From: Cymbidium sinense
Lineage: Eukaryota > Streptophyta > Magnoliopsida > Asparagales > Orchidaceae
Direction of reading: 5' to 3'
Assembly: GCA_021442155.1 (NCBI GenBank)
Contig: JAKCPB010000047.1
Location: 496,001-560,000 of the forward strand
Length of the DNA: 64,000 nt
Part shown: positions 1-12,539 of the stretch, piece by piece
How positions within the stretch are numbered: position 1 is the stretch's first letter
Layout of the letters: every line of letters begins with the position of its first letter
The notes under the pieces: generated by a model
Told to the model about the DNA's origin: nothing
The model's database searches: none
The model's input: the letters and a program-made list of their open reading frames with translations, nothing else
Translations under genes and position numbers: made by a program

Positions 1-364
1 GTATAAATTAAAGTGTCAAATAATCTTTGAATTCATCATGTTTATAGTCAAATTGAATAGCTCAACAAAAGGAATCCAATAAAGATCACTTAATTCTAAG
101 ACCATTAAAGCACTTAAATTTTGCAAGAAAAATTTGTGCTCGAGGGAATTGACCTGGACCATATATTGAAGTATTTTTTGCGATATGTTTTAAAATTAAC
201 AAAATGTTTCTCTCCGAAATACTAGGAGATTGAGCTGAAAGCTAAATTTGAAGTTGTCAAGAAAGATTGAAGTTGATGACTACGATCCATTGTCAACCAC
301 CAAATCGTATTGTTGCTTGAATTGTTTAGCTTGTAATCTTGCGTTCTTCAATTAGGAGGGAGGA

Positions 365-560
365 TGTAATATTATAACTCAAATCTCATAGCGATTTATT
401 TTTGTTGAGAAAGGCCCTGGATTTTTTCCCTGATAGAGTTTTCCATGTAAAAAAGTTTGTTATCTCTATTTGTATACGTGTTGGATATTTTTGTAAGTTA
501 AGACTAATTATTCTCTATTGTTGAGAATTTTCTGACACCCAATAATATCTAAGAATTATA
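365..560 (+). mobile_element. Decayed copia-type LTR fragment with preceding polypurine tract
   Basis: A purine run (354-364, aggagggagga) is followed directly by TGTAATATTATAACTC, as expected for a polypurine tract next to a 3' LTR beginning with TG. Inside the LTR the stretch 'ggccctggattttttccc...gttttccatgtaaaaa' resembles the transcribed region of plant copia LTRs. No polyprotein reading frame is visible before it, and the LTR end near 560 is a guess. It probably lies inside a NUF2 intron or just upstream. The call rests on pattern only. Confidence 0.35.
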
Positions 561-675
561 ATTGTTAAATAAAAATCTATGAAATTCATTTTCTCTATTA
601 TTATTTTTGATTGGTAATTTCATGTGCTTTGAAAGTCAGTTGATTCTTTTAGTTTATGTGCTATCACCTAGGAGT

Positions 676-1075
676 GTCAATTCGGGTTCATGGACCAGGT
701 TCGGACCTAACCTAAAATTTTCTCGACTCGAAATTGCTTGATCGAATTCAACTCGAATATTATACGGGTTGAAAACACTGACCTAATTGACCCATTTAGG
801 CATATATTTGGGGTCAAATTTGGGTCAACATCGAGTTAAATTCGAGTTTGTGAGTTCACTATCAGGTTGGCTAGTCAAATTAGGTCAAATTAGAGTTGAC
901 ATGTTAAATCGGGTCAATTTCGGGTTGGTAGGTCAACCTGAAGTTGACCCAAAAAGTTAAAGGGTTTATATTCTTTGGCCTAAACCAACCTGAAAATTAA
1001 TCGGGTCAACTCAGACCTAATTTTTTAGAGTCAAGTTCGTGTTGAGTTGTCTGGTTGGATCAATTAGTGATACTC
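676..1075. repeat. Degenerate GGGTCAA / GGGTT-rich interspersed repeat
   Basis: About 400 bp made of irregular repeats of gggtcaa, gggttg and ttcgagtt, with short reverse-complement matches. Related sequence recurs at 29745-29965 and 52900-53110 in the two large units, so it is an interspersed family. No reading frame is supported. Confidence 0.5.
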
Positions 1076-1550
1076 TTAATGTCATCACTTCTATTTATGA
1101 TGTCTTGAGTAACTAATGTATGGTTGAAAAGGGCGAATCCCTCACCTCCAGTATCTTAGTTCCATGCAGTGATGGCTCGTTTACCCCGACCATTAATAGA
1201 TGCACATTCAAGCACTTATTTTCTTAATTCGTGATTAAGCGTAATGATTTATATTTGAGCAGTCGCCATTCTTGTATGCATGGCATGTTCATAGTTAAAC
1301 AACTTCATATTATGCCATATACGATATTTTCATTTTGAGCTTCCCTTAATTTTTGGGCGGTATCTGTTTGTTTTCTCTTTGTTATGTTTGTGCTTAAATT
1401 CTTAAACATGTTAACTGCAGGTTTGAGACCAAGTTCTTTCGTAACCAATTTTTCATTATATATGATGTGCGTATTAATATTGTTAATTTTTTAATGAGGT
1501 TATACTTATCGTTTTTTTTTTTTTGATTATATGATTGTTAGTAGATCTCA

Positions 1551-4500
1551 CAAGCAGATTTCGAGCTATTGAAAAAGGCAGAAGAAAACTCCAAATTACT
1601 GTCTGAAATTGTTCAATCTCCAGACAAATTACAGGTGAAATATCGTTTTACAGAATAATTCTTTGCTTATCAGTCTCCGATTATGTTGCAGGAGTGCATT
1701 GGTCATAGTGATCTAGGTGGATCAGTATGATTAACTTGAAATAACTGAGAATCTCATAGATGATATTTTTTTTGATAATCATTGCATATTTTTGTTTGCT
1801 AAATCATCTGGTTTCATTCTCAAGATTGACGATCTTTGCTTTCTTGACATTTCATTGCTCTCGGCTATATTTACGTTAATCCATCAGTTTGATCTCTAAA
1901 AAATATCTTATCAAGTCCTAATGCATTTTTTATAAGCAATCTCTTCCCATGCTAGTAAAGTATAAGCAACTTTTACTTGCTTTAGATTTGTATCACATAT
2001 TCTTTTCTCTCCAACCCTCATTTTGTTTGATATATCGATTAAACCTTTTGTTACCATAATTTTGATTTTAAAATAAGTTTGAGATCAATGACATACTTTT
2101 ACTTTCGTGAGGGCCCTTGAAGAAAAAAGAAATAAACTTACAGTGAAGAATTCTGAGAGGGTAGCAATTCAGAGTGTTCAAGAGAAAATACTATAGAGGT
2201 GTATTTGAAGGTAATGAAGAGTCCTCTTCCGTAGTACAAACTGGCGATTACAAGTTTGCAAGTTTCCATTGTTTATAAAATTGATTTTTTTTTAAGATAA
2301 TCATTTTAAGCCCTTCTAATTATCTTCTTTTTGCTTGGTGATTTATTATAGACTTGATTATTTGTTTGAGACCAGCCTGGTCTGGTAGTGGGGGAGTTTT
2401 GCATGGCTTTTGACTACTTTGATGAAGCAGTATGAAACATTTCCTGGATGGATTTGATGGGCTTTTTTTTTTATTTTCCTTGAATGAGGCTTGATAGCTT
2501 GTTAGTTCTTGCTAGTCAAATTACCATCAAACATTCCTATTTTGCAAGAAAACGGGATCAAAATGGGCTGTAGTAGCTGATCTATTATTATTTTTATTAG
2601 TTTATAAACCTGCTTAAAGTTTTTTTCAGCCAAACTTCACACTAGCTGCTCTGAAATTGTATAAAATTTTTTTGTTAAATTTTTGGTTTCTAACTATTGA
2701 TTCTTTGGTAGCTACTGTACTAGCCTAATCTTCTGAAAATATGTTTGTATTTCTAGTTTTTTTACATGGAAACATGCATCTTATGTGGTGCGGCTGCAGT
2801 GTCTGCCCTCTGCTGCACCATGAACCACCCTGCTGCGTAGCCTTGACCTGAAAAATTCATTTTTGTGGTTGAGGGTGGGTGGATTAAAACCTGCAAAATG
2901 TGGCTTCCGATGCTTTAATGAAAGTTGGTGTTACAATATTTTTGTTTATTCCCGGGAATATACTTATCTTGGCTCGGATGCTTTGTGTTCTCTTTGCATT
3001 TTATGTTTTTTCAAGACTTGAAGTTCCCTATGGTCAAGAGCTTTTGATTCAATGTCAGGTTCACCTAGTTTTTCCCCCTTCCACCTGAAATCATGTCATT
3101 TTCTGTAAGCATTTAAAGCTGAAGAGGAACAAATCCTCGGAGCATTATGTTGTGATTATGAACGTATGTTTGTTAGCAAACATCAGTGAATCTAAAGTTT
3201 TACTGGTTAGGAATTTATCTACATGTTCTTTGCCCGGACTGCTTCTTTTTAAGGAAGCCTTATTTATCATTTTTTTTATCGGCTGATAAATTTTCTTTTT
3301 TGCATTGCAGGCTTACGAAAAAATGTCTAAGCTTTCAAGCCTAATACAGGCTACTCAGGAACAAGTATGCTTACCAATTTTAATTTTCCTGGACTAAATC
3401 TAATTTCTAGTCAAATGTCCATTAAGTAATGATAAATGCTGTTATTTCAATGAATAACAAAATTATAGATCATGAGAAGGAATTTTAATGGTACTTAGAT
3501 TTTCAAATTGATGATTCTCTCTTTTTTATTCAATGTTTTCATTACTTTCTGTAGTTCAGCTTGGATATAGCATAAAATGATCATTTTCTTTTATTTATAT
3601 CGACCTGCTAAGTGTTGACATAACAAACTCTTGATTGATAATGGTTGGAGACACCAATTTGCATTTCTGTAACTTGAGATATCTAAGATTTCATGACCTT
3701 TGAATATGGAGAGACAATGATTCAGGATATTTAATTTGTTACAAGTGTTGTTTGGTTAGTCAATTATTGCATTCATCTCAAAGTAAATCTAATTGATAGA
3801 AAAATCATCCTAATTAAATTTGAGTCAGTTATCCTAGCCTAAAATTTTCCCTCTGGGATAACGTTAGATATCATTATTTTTCAACCATGTCAATTAAAAA
3901 ATCAGTCCAATCTTATAAGATACTGTTCATAATGCTACATTGCTGATTGCTTCAGATAAATTCAGCTAAAAATATTGATAAGGACTTCAAGGCTTTGAAG
4001 GTCAAGTTGAGTAATGATGCGGTTTCTGATATGTCCCTTGAAGCAAAGGTGTTTGAATTACAAGGGAAAGGTTGTGCTTATTGTAACTGATCTAATTTTG
4101 TTTGTCTTTTGTTAGCATTTTTACCAACAAAGCATATCCTTGTTTGTTAGAATAAATTTTTTCGCTTTTGTTTCATGATTATTCTTCCTGCTGAAAGCCA
4201 AAAAAAAAAACATTTTTCAGTAAAACAAGCTGAGGAGTTGCTCAGAGCAACAGAAAAGGAGAGACATGTAAGACAGGCAGCGGATCTTCATAAACTCAAT
4301 AATGCCAGGGCAGAAGTGGAACAGCTGCTTAAGTGCCTCGAGCCTAGGGAAAGGAAGCTTGAAGATATGGTCGCTAGGGTAAAACTCTTCTCCAAAGAAC
4401 AATTTTTTTTTTAAACAAACGCAAGTGTTTAGGCATTCAACTAAACAGGTTGAAAATAAATTGAATCTTAATGGATCTTAACATGCTTGGATTTACTTTG

Positions 4501-4954
4501 AGATAAGCATAATACATAAACAACCAATCAAAAATTTATATCACATTCATCTCAGAGCAAATTTAACAGATTTGAAACTCAATCTAAGCAAATTTTTTGT
4601 TGTTTTTTTTAAATGATTTATTTTTCCATTTGTAGAGTAGTTAGCTGCTTGAAATTTCTAATATAACTCTTTCAATTCTATAAGAGTGATAGTTTATGTC
4701 AAGAAGCTGATTCAATAAGGGAAGCTGAAAAATTGAAGCAGCAAAAGCTCCTATCCAAGCTTGAAGAAATTGTACATGCGGTATGCTCACTGTAACCAAA
4801 CCTACTGATTTATGTGAACATATTACTAACTGTGGTTTACCCTGTGAAAAATATAATGTTATTATTATTATTATTATTTTTTGTATTTTAGTTTCACAGC
4901 TATTCAAACCGAACAAGCAATTCTCTTGAAATACTTAGGACGGGTGATCTCTGA
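1551..4954 (+). CDS. NUF2: Kinetochore protein NUF2, 3' part of gene (7 exons)
   Basis: NUF2 is a coiled-coil subunit of the NDC80 complex, which links kinetochores to spindle microtubules. Exons seen: about 1551-1634, 2110-2210, 3311-3364, 3956-4070, 4221-4378, 4685-4780, 4892-4954 (stop TGA). Diagnostic peptides are EENSKLLSEIVQSPDKLQ, RALEEKRNKL, VYLK+AYEKMSK, DMSLEAKVFELQGK and LLSKLEEIVHA+FHSYSN, matching the plant NUF2 coiled coil and C-terminus as I know them. Phases agree across exons 2-7, with GT donors throughout and AG acceptors except at exon 2. Exon 2 lacks an AG acceptor in phase and has a frameshift near 2189; both are repaired if a CAG and a CTGC were lost. The N-terminal CH-domain exons are not visible and probably lie left of the window. 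The exon 1 start is uncertain (1551 or 1557). Confidence 0.85.
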
Positions 4955-6076
4955 AGATAGCACCCACTACAAAGCTTCCCACCGGTTGTCACAAGTAATG
5001 TTTCTTAGCTATTTTCTGGTTATAATTCTTCTATACTGTATTTCAGGTAGCCGTTGAAGTTGTATATGACATTATCAAAGGCCTAGGTTTGCTCTGTGTA
5101 TATAACTTGAGATTGAAAGGTAATCTATCAGATAGCCTTCTAATATTGACTGTATATTAACTGATTTTTGCTCGTCTGTTTTCTAATAATTTGGTAGCAT
5201 AATTATTTGCTTTGAGTAGGGTTTCACAACTTGTTGGTTTCAGTTTTGATGCTCATTTTTTTTTAAATTTTCTTGTAAATAAAGGTTTAAACTCATTTCT
5301 CTGTATGAAAAAATGATTTGAGATGTCATGATGTCAAGATGTCATGATGAAGTTTTATATAATATTATTCATGATGTCAAGATGTCATGACACCTAAGGA
5401 TCATATAATATTATTCATGTTGTCAAGATGCAATGATAAAGTTTTATATGAATTAGGCACTCACCCTCAAGCAAGGAAGTATGTTTCATGATAGTTAAAT
5501 ATCCTAAGGATAATGCTAAGTGTGCTTCTAGAAACACCTAGAACAATACTAAAGGTCCATCTAGTCTTTATACTCAGTCTTTTTGATATTTAACCTAAGT
5601 TCTACTAAAGTTGCAACTCATTGGGTTAGCCTCAAATACTGTCAAGGATCATATTTTTAAGATTAAAATCATTTGTTTCTGAACTTTAAGACAAAGAGTT
5701 GCAAGATTTGACTTCTCTCAATCTTCTTGTGGTGATGTGAAGGAATCTATACCTACTCTTTTTAAAATTCACCTACTTGTTATATTATATATTGTGACTC
5801 TTGAGGACTTGATGATTTTTAATTCTTGAGGAAAATTTAATGTGGCATAGATTCACAAAATATAAAATTTGTCACCTTATAAATTAAGTTATATAGGACA
5901 TGTTGAAATAAAATATGAATAGATGATTCATTTAGAATATGTTTTCTTAGAAAGAATCTTGATGAAAAATTATCTTTTAGGGTTCTAAATGAACTTTATA
6001 ATTGAGTATTCATATTGTTTTTTTCTTCTTCAAATAGAAAGTTTAAATCTCTTTTCTTAATGTTATTTAAAGGGAT
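4955..6076. other. NUF2 3' flank, no further gene seen
   Basis: This is AT-rich sequence after the NUF2 stop and probably includes its 3' UTR. Apart from the minisatellite at 5321-5450 I see no coding or structured feature. Long TA-rich stretches and scattered stops argue against exons. Confidence 0.5.
5321..5450. repeat. Small minisatellite (gatgtcaagatgtcatga / tataatattattcatg)
   Basis: Two to three imperfect units combine 'atgtcaagatgtcatga' with 'atataatattattcat'. The phrase 'gatgtcaagatg' recurs three times and 'ataatattattcatg' twice within 130 bp. Confidence 0.6.
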
Positions 6077-6536
6077 TGTTGATGTATGAGGTTCATTATT
6101 GATAGATAAAATTATCGGTGGGGACTTCGGAAGCGACAGTGCATAAATCGTGGTTCAAAATGCACTAGACATCACCAAAATGGTCGAAATGATCTTGATC
6201 GATGAGCGGACTTCTCCGTGCATTCAAAAGCGTTGAAATTGATCAAAAATATTGCAAAATCTAACGATCAGATAAAGCTTTTCAGTCGGTCGGCTTACAC
6301 GCATATCGGTCGAGGAGGCATCGACATAGGTCAAATGACATCCGTTCATGAAATTAAGCGTCATTGGCGAAATGTCAAAATCTATCAAACAAGATTGTTG
6401 CACTCAATTGATGAGTTTGCAAAATCGGCGGTCAAAAGAAATGCGTATTTTGGTCCGACTCAATTTGACGAACTTGACCAGGGCGGCCTCCGTCAGAAAG
6501 CGGATTTGCGTCGTTGCGTTATATCAAATAATCTAA

Positions 6537-6538
<2 letters not shown>

Positions 6539-6585
<47 letters not shown>
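6539..6585. repeat. (AT)n microsatellite
   Basis: An uninterrupted TA dinucleotide run of about 45 bp inside copy C. Short ORFs through it are artefacts of the repeat. Confidence 0.9.
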
Positions 6586-6587
<2 letters not shown>

Positions 6588-6844
6588 ACCATATGATGAT
6601 GTTGGCATAAAATTTATTTTTTGAAATTGATTAATATTTGGAAAATTAATTAAAAAAAATCTATTAATTTCCAATAACTCAAACCGGCGGTGCATAGTCA
6701 CTCAACCTCACTCCTCCTCCAAGGAACCGTTCGTTCTCGCTCGCCGTCTCAACCGTAAGGAGAAAAGCGCATCGCTCATGCAAACTAAGGATCGATTGAT
6801 GGCTATTTGTAAAAGAAACCTCATATGAGATTTTCTTCTCCAGG

Positions 6845-6970
6845 TCACCCCAACGTCGACCTAGGCCATGTACAAGGCATTCGTGCATGTGTGGTGGAAC
6901 TCTGTGCGGTGTGAGCTCTTCCACGCCTCAAGAAACCACCGCTTCTCCGAGGCTATCCTCTTCGGGACTA
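6845..6970 (+). pseudogene. Protein kinase fragment in copy C (subdomain IV-V region)
   Basis: With small frame changes the DNA encodes HPNV-DL...MY-KAFVHV..ELC....ELFH...H-RFSE, followed by an AILF-like stretch. This resembles the region around the hinge of CDPK/PEPC-kinase-type plant kinases (pattern 'HPNIVDL..YED...V.ELC.GGELF'). The same fragment recurs at 15278 and 37457. There is no catalytic loop, DFG motif or start, so it is a captured and broken fragment. Confidence 0.45.
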
Positions 6971-7605
6971 ACCCACATCTACGCTTTATTGTGGCCTGCA
7001 CTGCTCTCTCTCTCTCCGGTCGTTCATTTTTTCTCAGTGGCATCTCTCTCTCTTGGCTTTCAATGGCAACTTATCCACAGTGCTCCGGTTATCCTTACAA
7101 CGCGTCGCTGACAAATCCAAGCGGATCGGCTCCGCCACAGGTCTCCTTAGACAAACACCACCCCAGGTCTACAAGGATTTCTTGGACGACGTAACCCATG
7201 TGTTGCTGATGAGGATCATTATGCTAGGTTGGGTCGACTATCTCCTCTAACTAAGTAGACTAGGAACCACGATTGCCCGGGATGACGGAACCATGGGATC
7301 TAGATCGGGCACGTCATCATTCCCCCAACCATCCCGTTTAAACTAAAATGATAAATTTCATATCTTAAATTCTAAAACTCTACATGTTGCTACTTGCTCA
7401 TTTTGCAATCTAATGATTAATCGAAAGTTCTCTCACACTCGGGAGGGTAATTAACTATAGGGGCTTGCTATAGGAAACTTTGGAACCGGATCTAAAGTTC
7501 TCACCAAATGAGGGCGAAATCTCAGGTAGTGTCTTATCTTATTTCATCGCTTACGAAAATTTAAAACTTTAAATCTCTTTTAAACAAAAGAGGTTCGTGA
7601 ATTTT

Positions 7606-9288
7606 GGAGCCCTGATTAGTTGTGCCTTTTGCCCATGGAATGGATTCAGACATGTAGAAAAATGACTTGTGACCATGTAATTATCAATTATTGATGTGAT
7701 AAGTATTTATTATTTGATTATGAAAATTTTCAAAAATTCTATGATGTTTTAGGCTTGGTGGACAAAACCTTGAAGGTTGCTTGGCGGTAGCCTTCTTCCA
7801 ACGACACAATATTTTGGTGAGTAGTGTGTGGTTATACCTTTGGTGTATTTATAAATATTTCTTTGGTGATTGTTTTTCACTATATATTGAATATTCTCAG
7901 ACATTTTACTAAATTCTCTACCACAATATACTCTGCAAGAACCCTACCAGTATGTCAATCCTTGGTTAAAGTCAAACATTGTTTAACTATGTGTAGTGCT
8001 AGGCCATTTTAAACTTCACCAAATAAATTAATGTTTTCTTTAAAACTACATTCTCTGTATATCAATTTTGATGTGTTTTTTCTTATTCTTGATGTTATAT
8101 TAAGTACCAATTTTAAAACCCGGCCTTCATTATTTGGTCCACTATGATTTTTTTTTTTTTATAGTAATCAAAATAAATATCAAATAAACTCTAATAAAAC
8201 TAAACTTTTTTAGATCACTCCTTGAAAGTGTTCTCTTTCCAATTCAAGTAAAATCTATGATTCTTACTTGATAACCTTCAAATAACAGACATTTTCCCAA
8301 AGTTGGTTAGACTTAGATAGATTTGACATAGTTGGCTTCTTAGCCCTATTTAACCAATCTAACCATGTTGAATTCATTCTAAAAGCTCCAAATATTCCTT
8401 AAACTAATTTACGAACATTCAGCAACCATTACACTCTAAATACCAAAGGCTCACATCAATTAAACCATCAAAATTTTGTATTATAGCTAATTACTTTTAA
8501 ATGGATGGAACTTGGTAGATTTAAAATAATAAATTTCACTGAAGTATAACGAATGTGTTATTCATTCTAACATATAGAAAATCTTATTTATCAAGCATAT
8601 TCAAACCACATAAGTAAACAAGTATTATATTATTACTATACTTAGTAAAAAAGTTAAATAAGCTCGTAATTTGACTAAATAATTAGCATAATCATTATCT
8701 TCACATAAAATATGAGATAATTTATAATTAAAATAAAAAAAAAAGTTTTCTAGTGTTAGATAGTAGATAAAACATCTTTGCATTACCTTTCATGTTAGAG
8801 TTGATTAGAAATGTAAGCATAATAGTATTCATTTCAATCCACATATTTGTGATTCTCATAGCAATGCATAAACTTAAAGCATAACTTAAGGCCATAAGTT
8901 TATTATATTGCACTAAATAGTAAGTAATGAAAGCCAAAATCATATTACCCTTGTGATTTCTAATAATTTCCCCCATAATAATAATTTTTGGTTATCACAA
9001 AACAATCCATATTTACTTTAAGAAATTAGCTAAAAAGGTTTCTTCCAATATATACTTTTGTATATTTTGCTTATACAATTTGAGTCTTATAGGATGTCAA
9101 AGTGATAAGCAACAAATCAGTTATGCCTAAAATTCTTTTCGGTAGGTAAGCATTTTGGTATTTATTTAGCTTTGATTTTGTTTTTAACTCGAGCAAAAAT
9201 TGAACGTATTTTATGAGAATGCCATTATGTTTTGGCATCATTTCTTTATAGTGAGCAACAACATTTTTATATGACCACTGTTAGTATG
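7606..9288. other. AT-rich intergenic DNA, nothing recognised
   Basis: About 1.7 kb of AT-rich sequence with homopolymer runs. The longest open frames are short, low-complexity and resemble nothing known. No RNA gene or repeat boundary is seen. Confidence 0.5.
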
Positions 9289-9559
9289 TAAAATTTGATA
9301 ACAATTAATTACTTATATTACAAAAATCTCTCTATAGCCTTTCATAATAAAAAAAGAAACATATTTGCTTAAAATCCGGTTAAAACAGTAATCACCTTTC
9401 AATATTTTAAAAATAAAATCGAAAATTTTTTTTCTAAAACCTTTCAACATTTATATTTTTGATCCCGTCATTTTTATGCTCTCTAGTTCTTGAAGCACCA
9501 AGTTAATGCAGACCGAATTAAATAAAATAAATTGTCTAAAAAAAAAAGAATAATAGTAG

Positions 9560-10260
9560 CAGCCCTCCCATTCTCTGCCTAATCCCATCTATTCACGTCT
9601 CTCCTCCCAAGCAGGTAAAACCCGCTCCGACTCACCTCCTTGCATTAGATTTTATCCTTTTTTTTTCATTGCTCGGCCATCTTCATTTGTATGTGCAAGC
9701 CAAATGTCGACGACCTCTCTAACTTGGTTGTCGACAAGCTTCCTTTTTGCACCTCTCCATTCCTCTATCAACTTTCTTTTTGTCATCTCCTTCACATATC
9801 TGTATAGCTCAAGCCTTCATCCACGATACTTCAAACTATACCATGACCAGCCCTCGAATCACTCAGAGCTCACTCTCTCCACTACTTTTCCAGCACAAAA
9901 CCAAACACTTGTCATCTTCCCTTTCCTCTATTCTCTCTCTAAAAAGAGAAGAATAATTTACTCTCCCTCTAAACAAAGAGTAAAAAAAATCCTTTTTTTT
10001 CATTTTGTCTTCCTTCCAAATTGAGAGACTCTCTCTCTCTCTTTCATGTTTGCCGAATTTTTTTAAAAAAAATCTATTTTATTCTATATTATTTTTCTTG
10101 TCTTATCGTTCTCTTTTCAGCCAAATCACTCATCTCTCTATTTCATGTTTGCCGAAATTTTCTAAAAAAATTCTATTTTAATCTATCTTATGTTTCTTAT
10201 CTTATCGTTCTCCTTTCTAACTAAGAGGTCACTCATCCCTCTCTCACTATTTGTCTAAGC
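9560..10260 (+). other. CT-rich non-coding stretch of unit 1
   Basis: A pyrimidine-rich region with 'ctctctctctctttcatg' and two copies of 'tttcatgtttgccgaa'. It is repeated at 32100-32820. Its open frames are low-complexity and shift between copies, so I do not call a gene. An old 5' UTR or promoter-like part of a retroelement is possible. Confidence 0.4.
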
Positions 10261-10744
10261 TGAGGGATACTTTTTTCTTTATTTTTTATTTCTTTTTAAT
10301 TTACTGTTTGTTATAAACTCACTGTTAAGAAAAAAAGTATAAATATATAATTAAAAAAAATCCTATTTGATTTTATACATGTTTGAAGGTCTATCACGCT
10401 TCCCATAAGTCGATAGACAAAAAAATTTACGACAGGTGTGTAAAACATATAATTGAATTTTAATTGATAAATTTTATATAAATTAATCTCATTAAAATAA
10501 TATGTTAATTTGTGCAAATTGATTTCTAAATGAACTCATATGAATTTAAGATAGTTATAAATACCTAAAATATTATATCTTGAAACTACATTATTCATTT
10601 TGATCTATCTTTCATTCTTGTATTCTTGTAATTTTCTTAAAATATTGTGAGGTGTATTGGATCATAATTAACTAATATATCTTAACACATAAAACTTTAG
10701 AACATCCAAGCATTCATTTGTTATCATCAAAACTGATCGGATTG

Positions 10745-11714
10745 AACATGAGGCTCCTTAACTAACTAATAAATAAAACTAATAATAACTAAATAATAAC
10801 TAATAAAACTAATAATAACTAAATAAAAACTAATAAAACTAATAACTAAATAATAATAATAATAATAATAACTATAACTAACTAAATAATAAACTAAAAC
10901 CTAATAAATAAACAAATAAAACTAATAAAACTAATAATAACTAACTAAAACTAATTATAACTAATAAAAACTAATTATACTAATAACTAATAATAATAAA
11001 ACTAATAATAAAATTAATAACTAAGTAATAATAAAACTAATAACTAATAAACTTAAGTAATTAATAATAACTAATTAAAATTAAATAAAATACTAAAATT
11101 AACTAATAAATAATAAAAACTATAACTAACCTAACTAATAATAAAACTAACTATAACTATAATAATAACTAATACAATAACAAAAATAACTAATAAACTA
11201 ATAATATAACTAATAAAATAAAACTAATAACTAATAACTAAAACTAATAACTAACTAATAATATAATAATAATAATAAACTAATAAAACTAATAAAAATT
11301 AATTAAATAAACTTAATAATTAAAAAATAACTAAACTAATAAACTAAATAACTAAAATTAATAATAAATAATTAACTAATAAATAATAAAACAACAATTA
11401 ATAAATTAATAACTTAAACTAACTAACTAATAATAACTAATAACTAAAAACTAATGACTAATAATAACAAATAATAACTAATAACTAACTAATAAAAACT
11501 AAGAAAATTAACTAATAATAAACTAAATAACTAATAACCAAACTAATAAATAATAATAACTAAATAATAACAAATAAAAAACTAATAAACTAATAACTAA
11601 CTAATTAATAAATAACATATAAAATTAATAACTAATAACTAATAAATAATAACTTAATAATAACAATAACCCAACTAATAACCAAACTTATAACCAAAAA
11701 AAACTAATAACCTA
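10745..11714. repeat. AACTAATAA-type A/T array, left arm (unit 1)
   Basis: About 970 bp of irregular aactaataa, aactaataact and aataataat repeats with almost no G. It is the reverse-complement type of the TTATTAGTT array at 12540-13560, so the two could pair around the rDNA fragment between them. The same arrangement is present at 33309-35680. Confidence 0.85.
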
Positions 11715-12530
11715 ACACCGCCCGCTTCCTACATTGAATGGTCCATGAAGTGTTCTATCGCCGACACGGTGATCCACGCCACTAACGAAGTCCATTGAAC
11801 CTTATCATTTAGAGGAACGAGAAGTCGCAATCGTTTCCGTGAACTCGAAATGATCATTTGGACAAAACACATCTAGTGATTCTGAGAACTCGCGAAGCGG
11901 GTGAAGAGCCTCCGTTGTCTTGATGGTCGGCAACGAGGGTGGGTGAAAGTTATGAGCACGCTGTCCCATGCGAGCCCGAGAACGACGATGCCCCCAGGCG
12001 ATCCCCACATCTACATGCGGCTGAATGCGACCTGGGATGAGGCCACCCGCCGAAGCATATCAATAAGCGAGGAGAAAAACTTACGAGATTCCCCAAGAAT
12101 AATGAGCCGACATGCCCAAAGATGGGAATCGGCCGCGGGCAAGGTTCCAATTGTAGGAGAAGCATCCTCCGATGGACCGAGCCCAAGTCCCCTGGAAAGG
12201 GGCGCCGAGGAGGGTGAGAGCCCCATTCAGCCCGAACCTTGCCGCAACACGCGCCACCATGAAGTTGGGTTGTTTAGAATGCACCTCGGGTGATAAATTT
12301 CATCCAAGGCTAAATGCCCAAACTAGCTTGTGGCGCCAAGCCGCTTATAGCGACATTGCTTTTTGATCCTTCGGTGTCCACTCTTCCGATCATTATGAAG
12401 CAGAATTCACCAAGTGTTGGATTGTTCACCCACCAATAGGGAATGTGAGCTGGGTTTAGATCATGGTTATACAGGTTAGTTTTACCTTATTGGTGATCGT
12501 GCCACGATAGTAATTCAACATAGTATGAAG
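11715..12530 (+). pseudogene. Mosaic rDNA pseudogene (18S end-ITS-26S 5'-26S 3'), unit 1
   Basis: Segments in order: 18S 3' end (about 11715-11858; acaccgccc, tccattgaaccttatcattt, tttccgt); ITS remnants (11859-12027); 26S 5' end (about 12028-12316; aagcatatcaataagcg, agtcccctggaaaggggcgc, atccaaggctaaat); then directly a 26S domain V piece (about 12317-12530; tttttgatccttcg, caccaagtgttggattgttc, caccaatagggaatgtgagc). The 5.8S gene is missing and so is the middle of 26S. Many small gaps make it non-functional. It carries more losses than the unit 2 copy. Confidence 0.9.
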
Positions 12531-12539
12531 TGGTTTTAT

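Larger units (their letters stand above)
6077..7605 (+). mobile_element. Copy C: short, internally deleted copy of the long LTR-like element
   Basis: It starts with TGTTGA, like the LTR-like copies at 14837 and 36632. Its left half aligns with 14930-15250 and 36720-37690 (blocks containing 'gacatcaccaaaatggtc' and 'catcgacataggtcaaa'). Its right half aligns with 28120-28575 and 51220-51690 (blocks 'atgacggaaccat', 'ggtaattaactataggggc', 'gtgaattttgga'). The switch lies near 7140, so everything corresponding to 15520-28120 of unit 1, including the MULE site, is absent. It may be a truncated solo LTR. No clear target-site duplication is seen. Confidence 0.6.

Noticed and set aside
10745..11714. 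AACTAATAA array as telomeric repeat or CRISPR-like array
   Set aside because: The repeat is irregular, lacks the G-rich telomere unit and has no constant repeat with unique spacers. The genome is eukaryotic.
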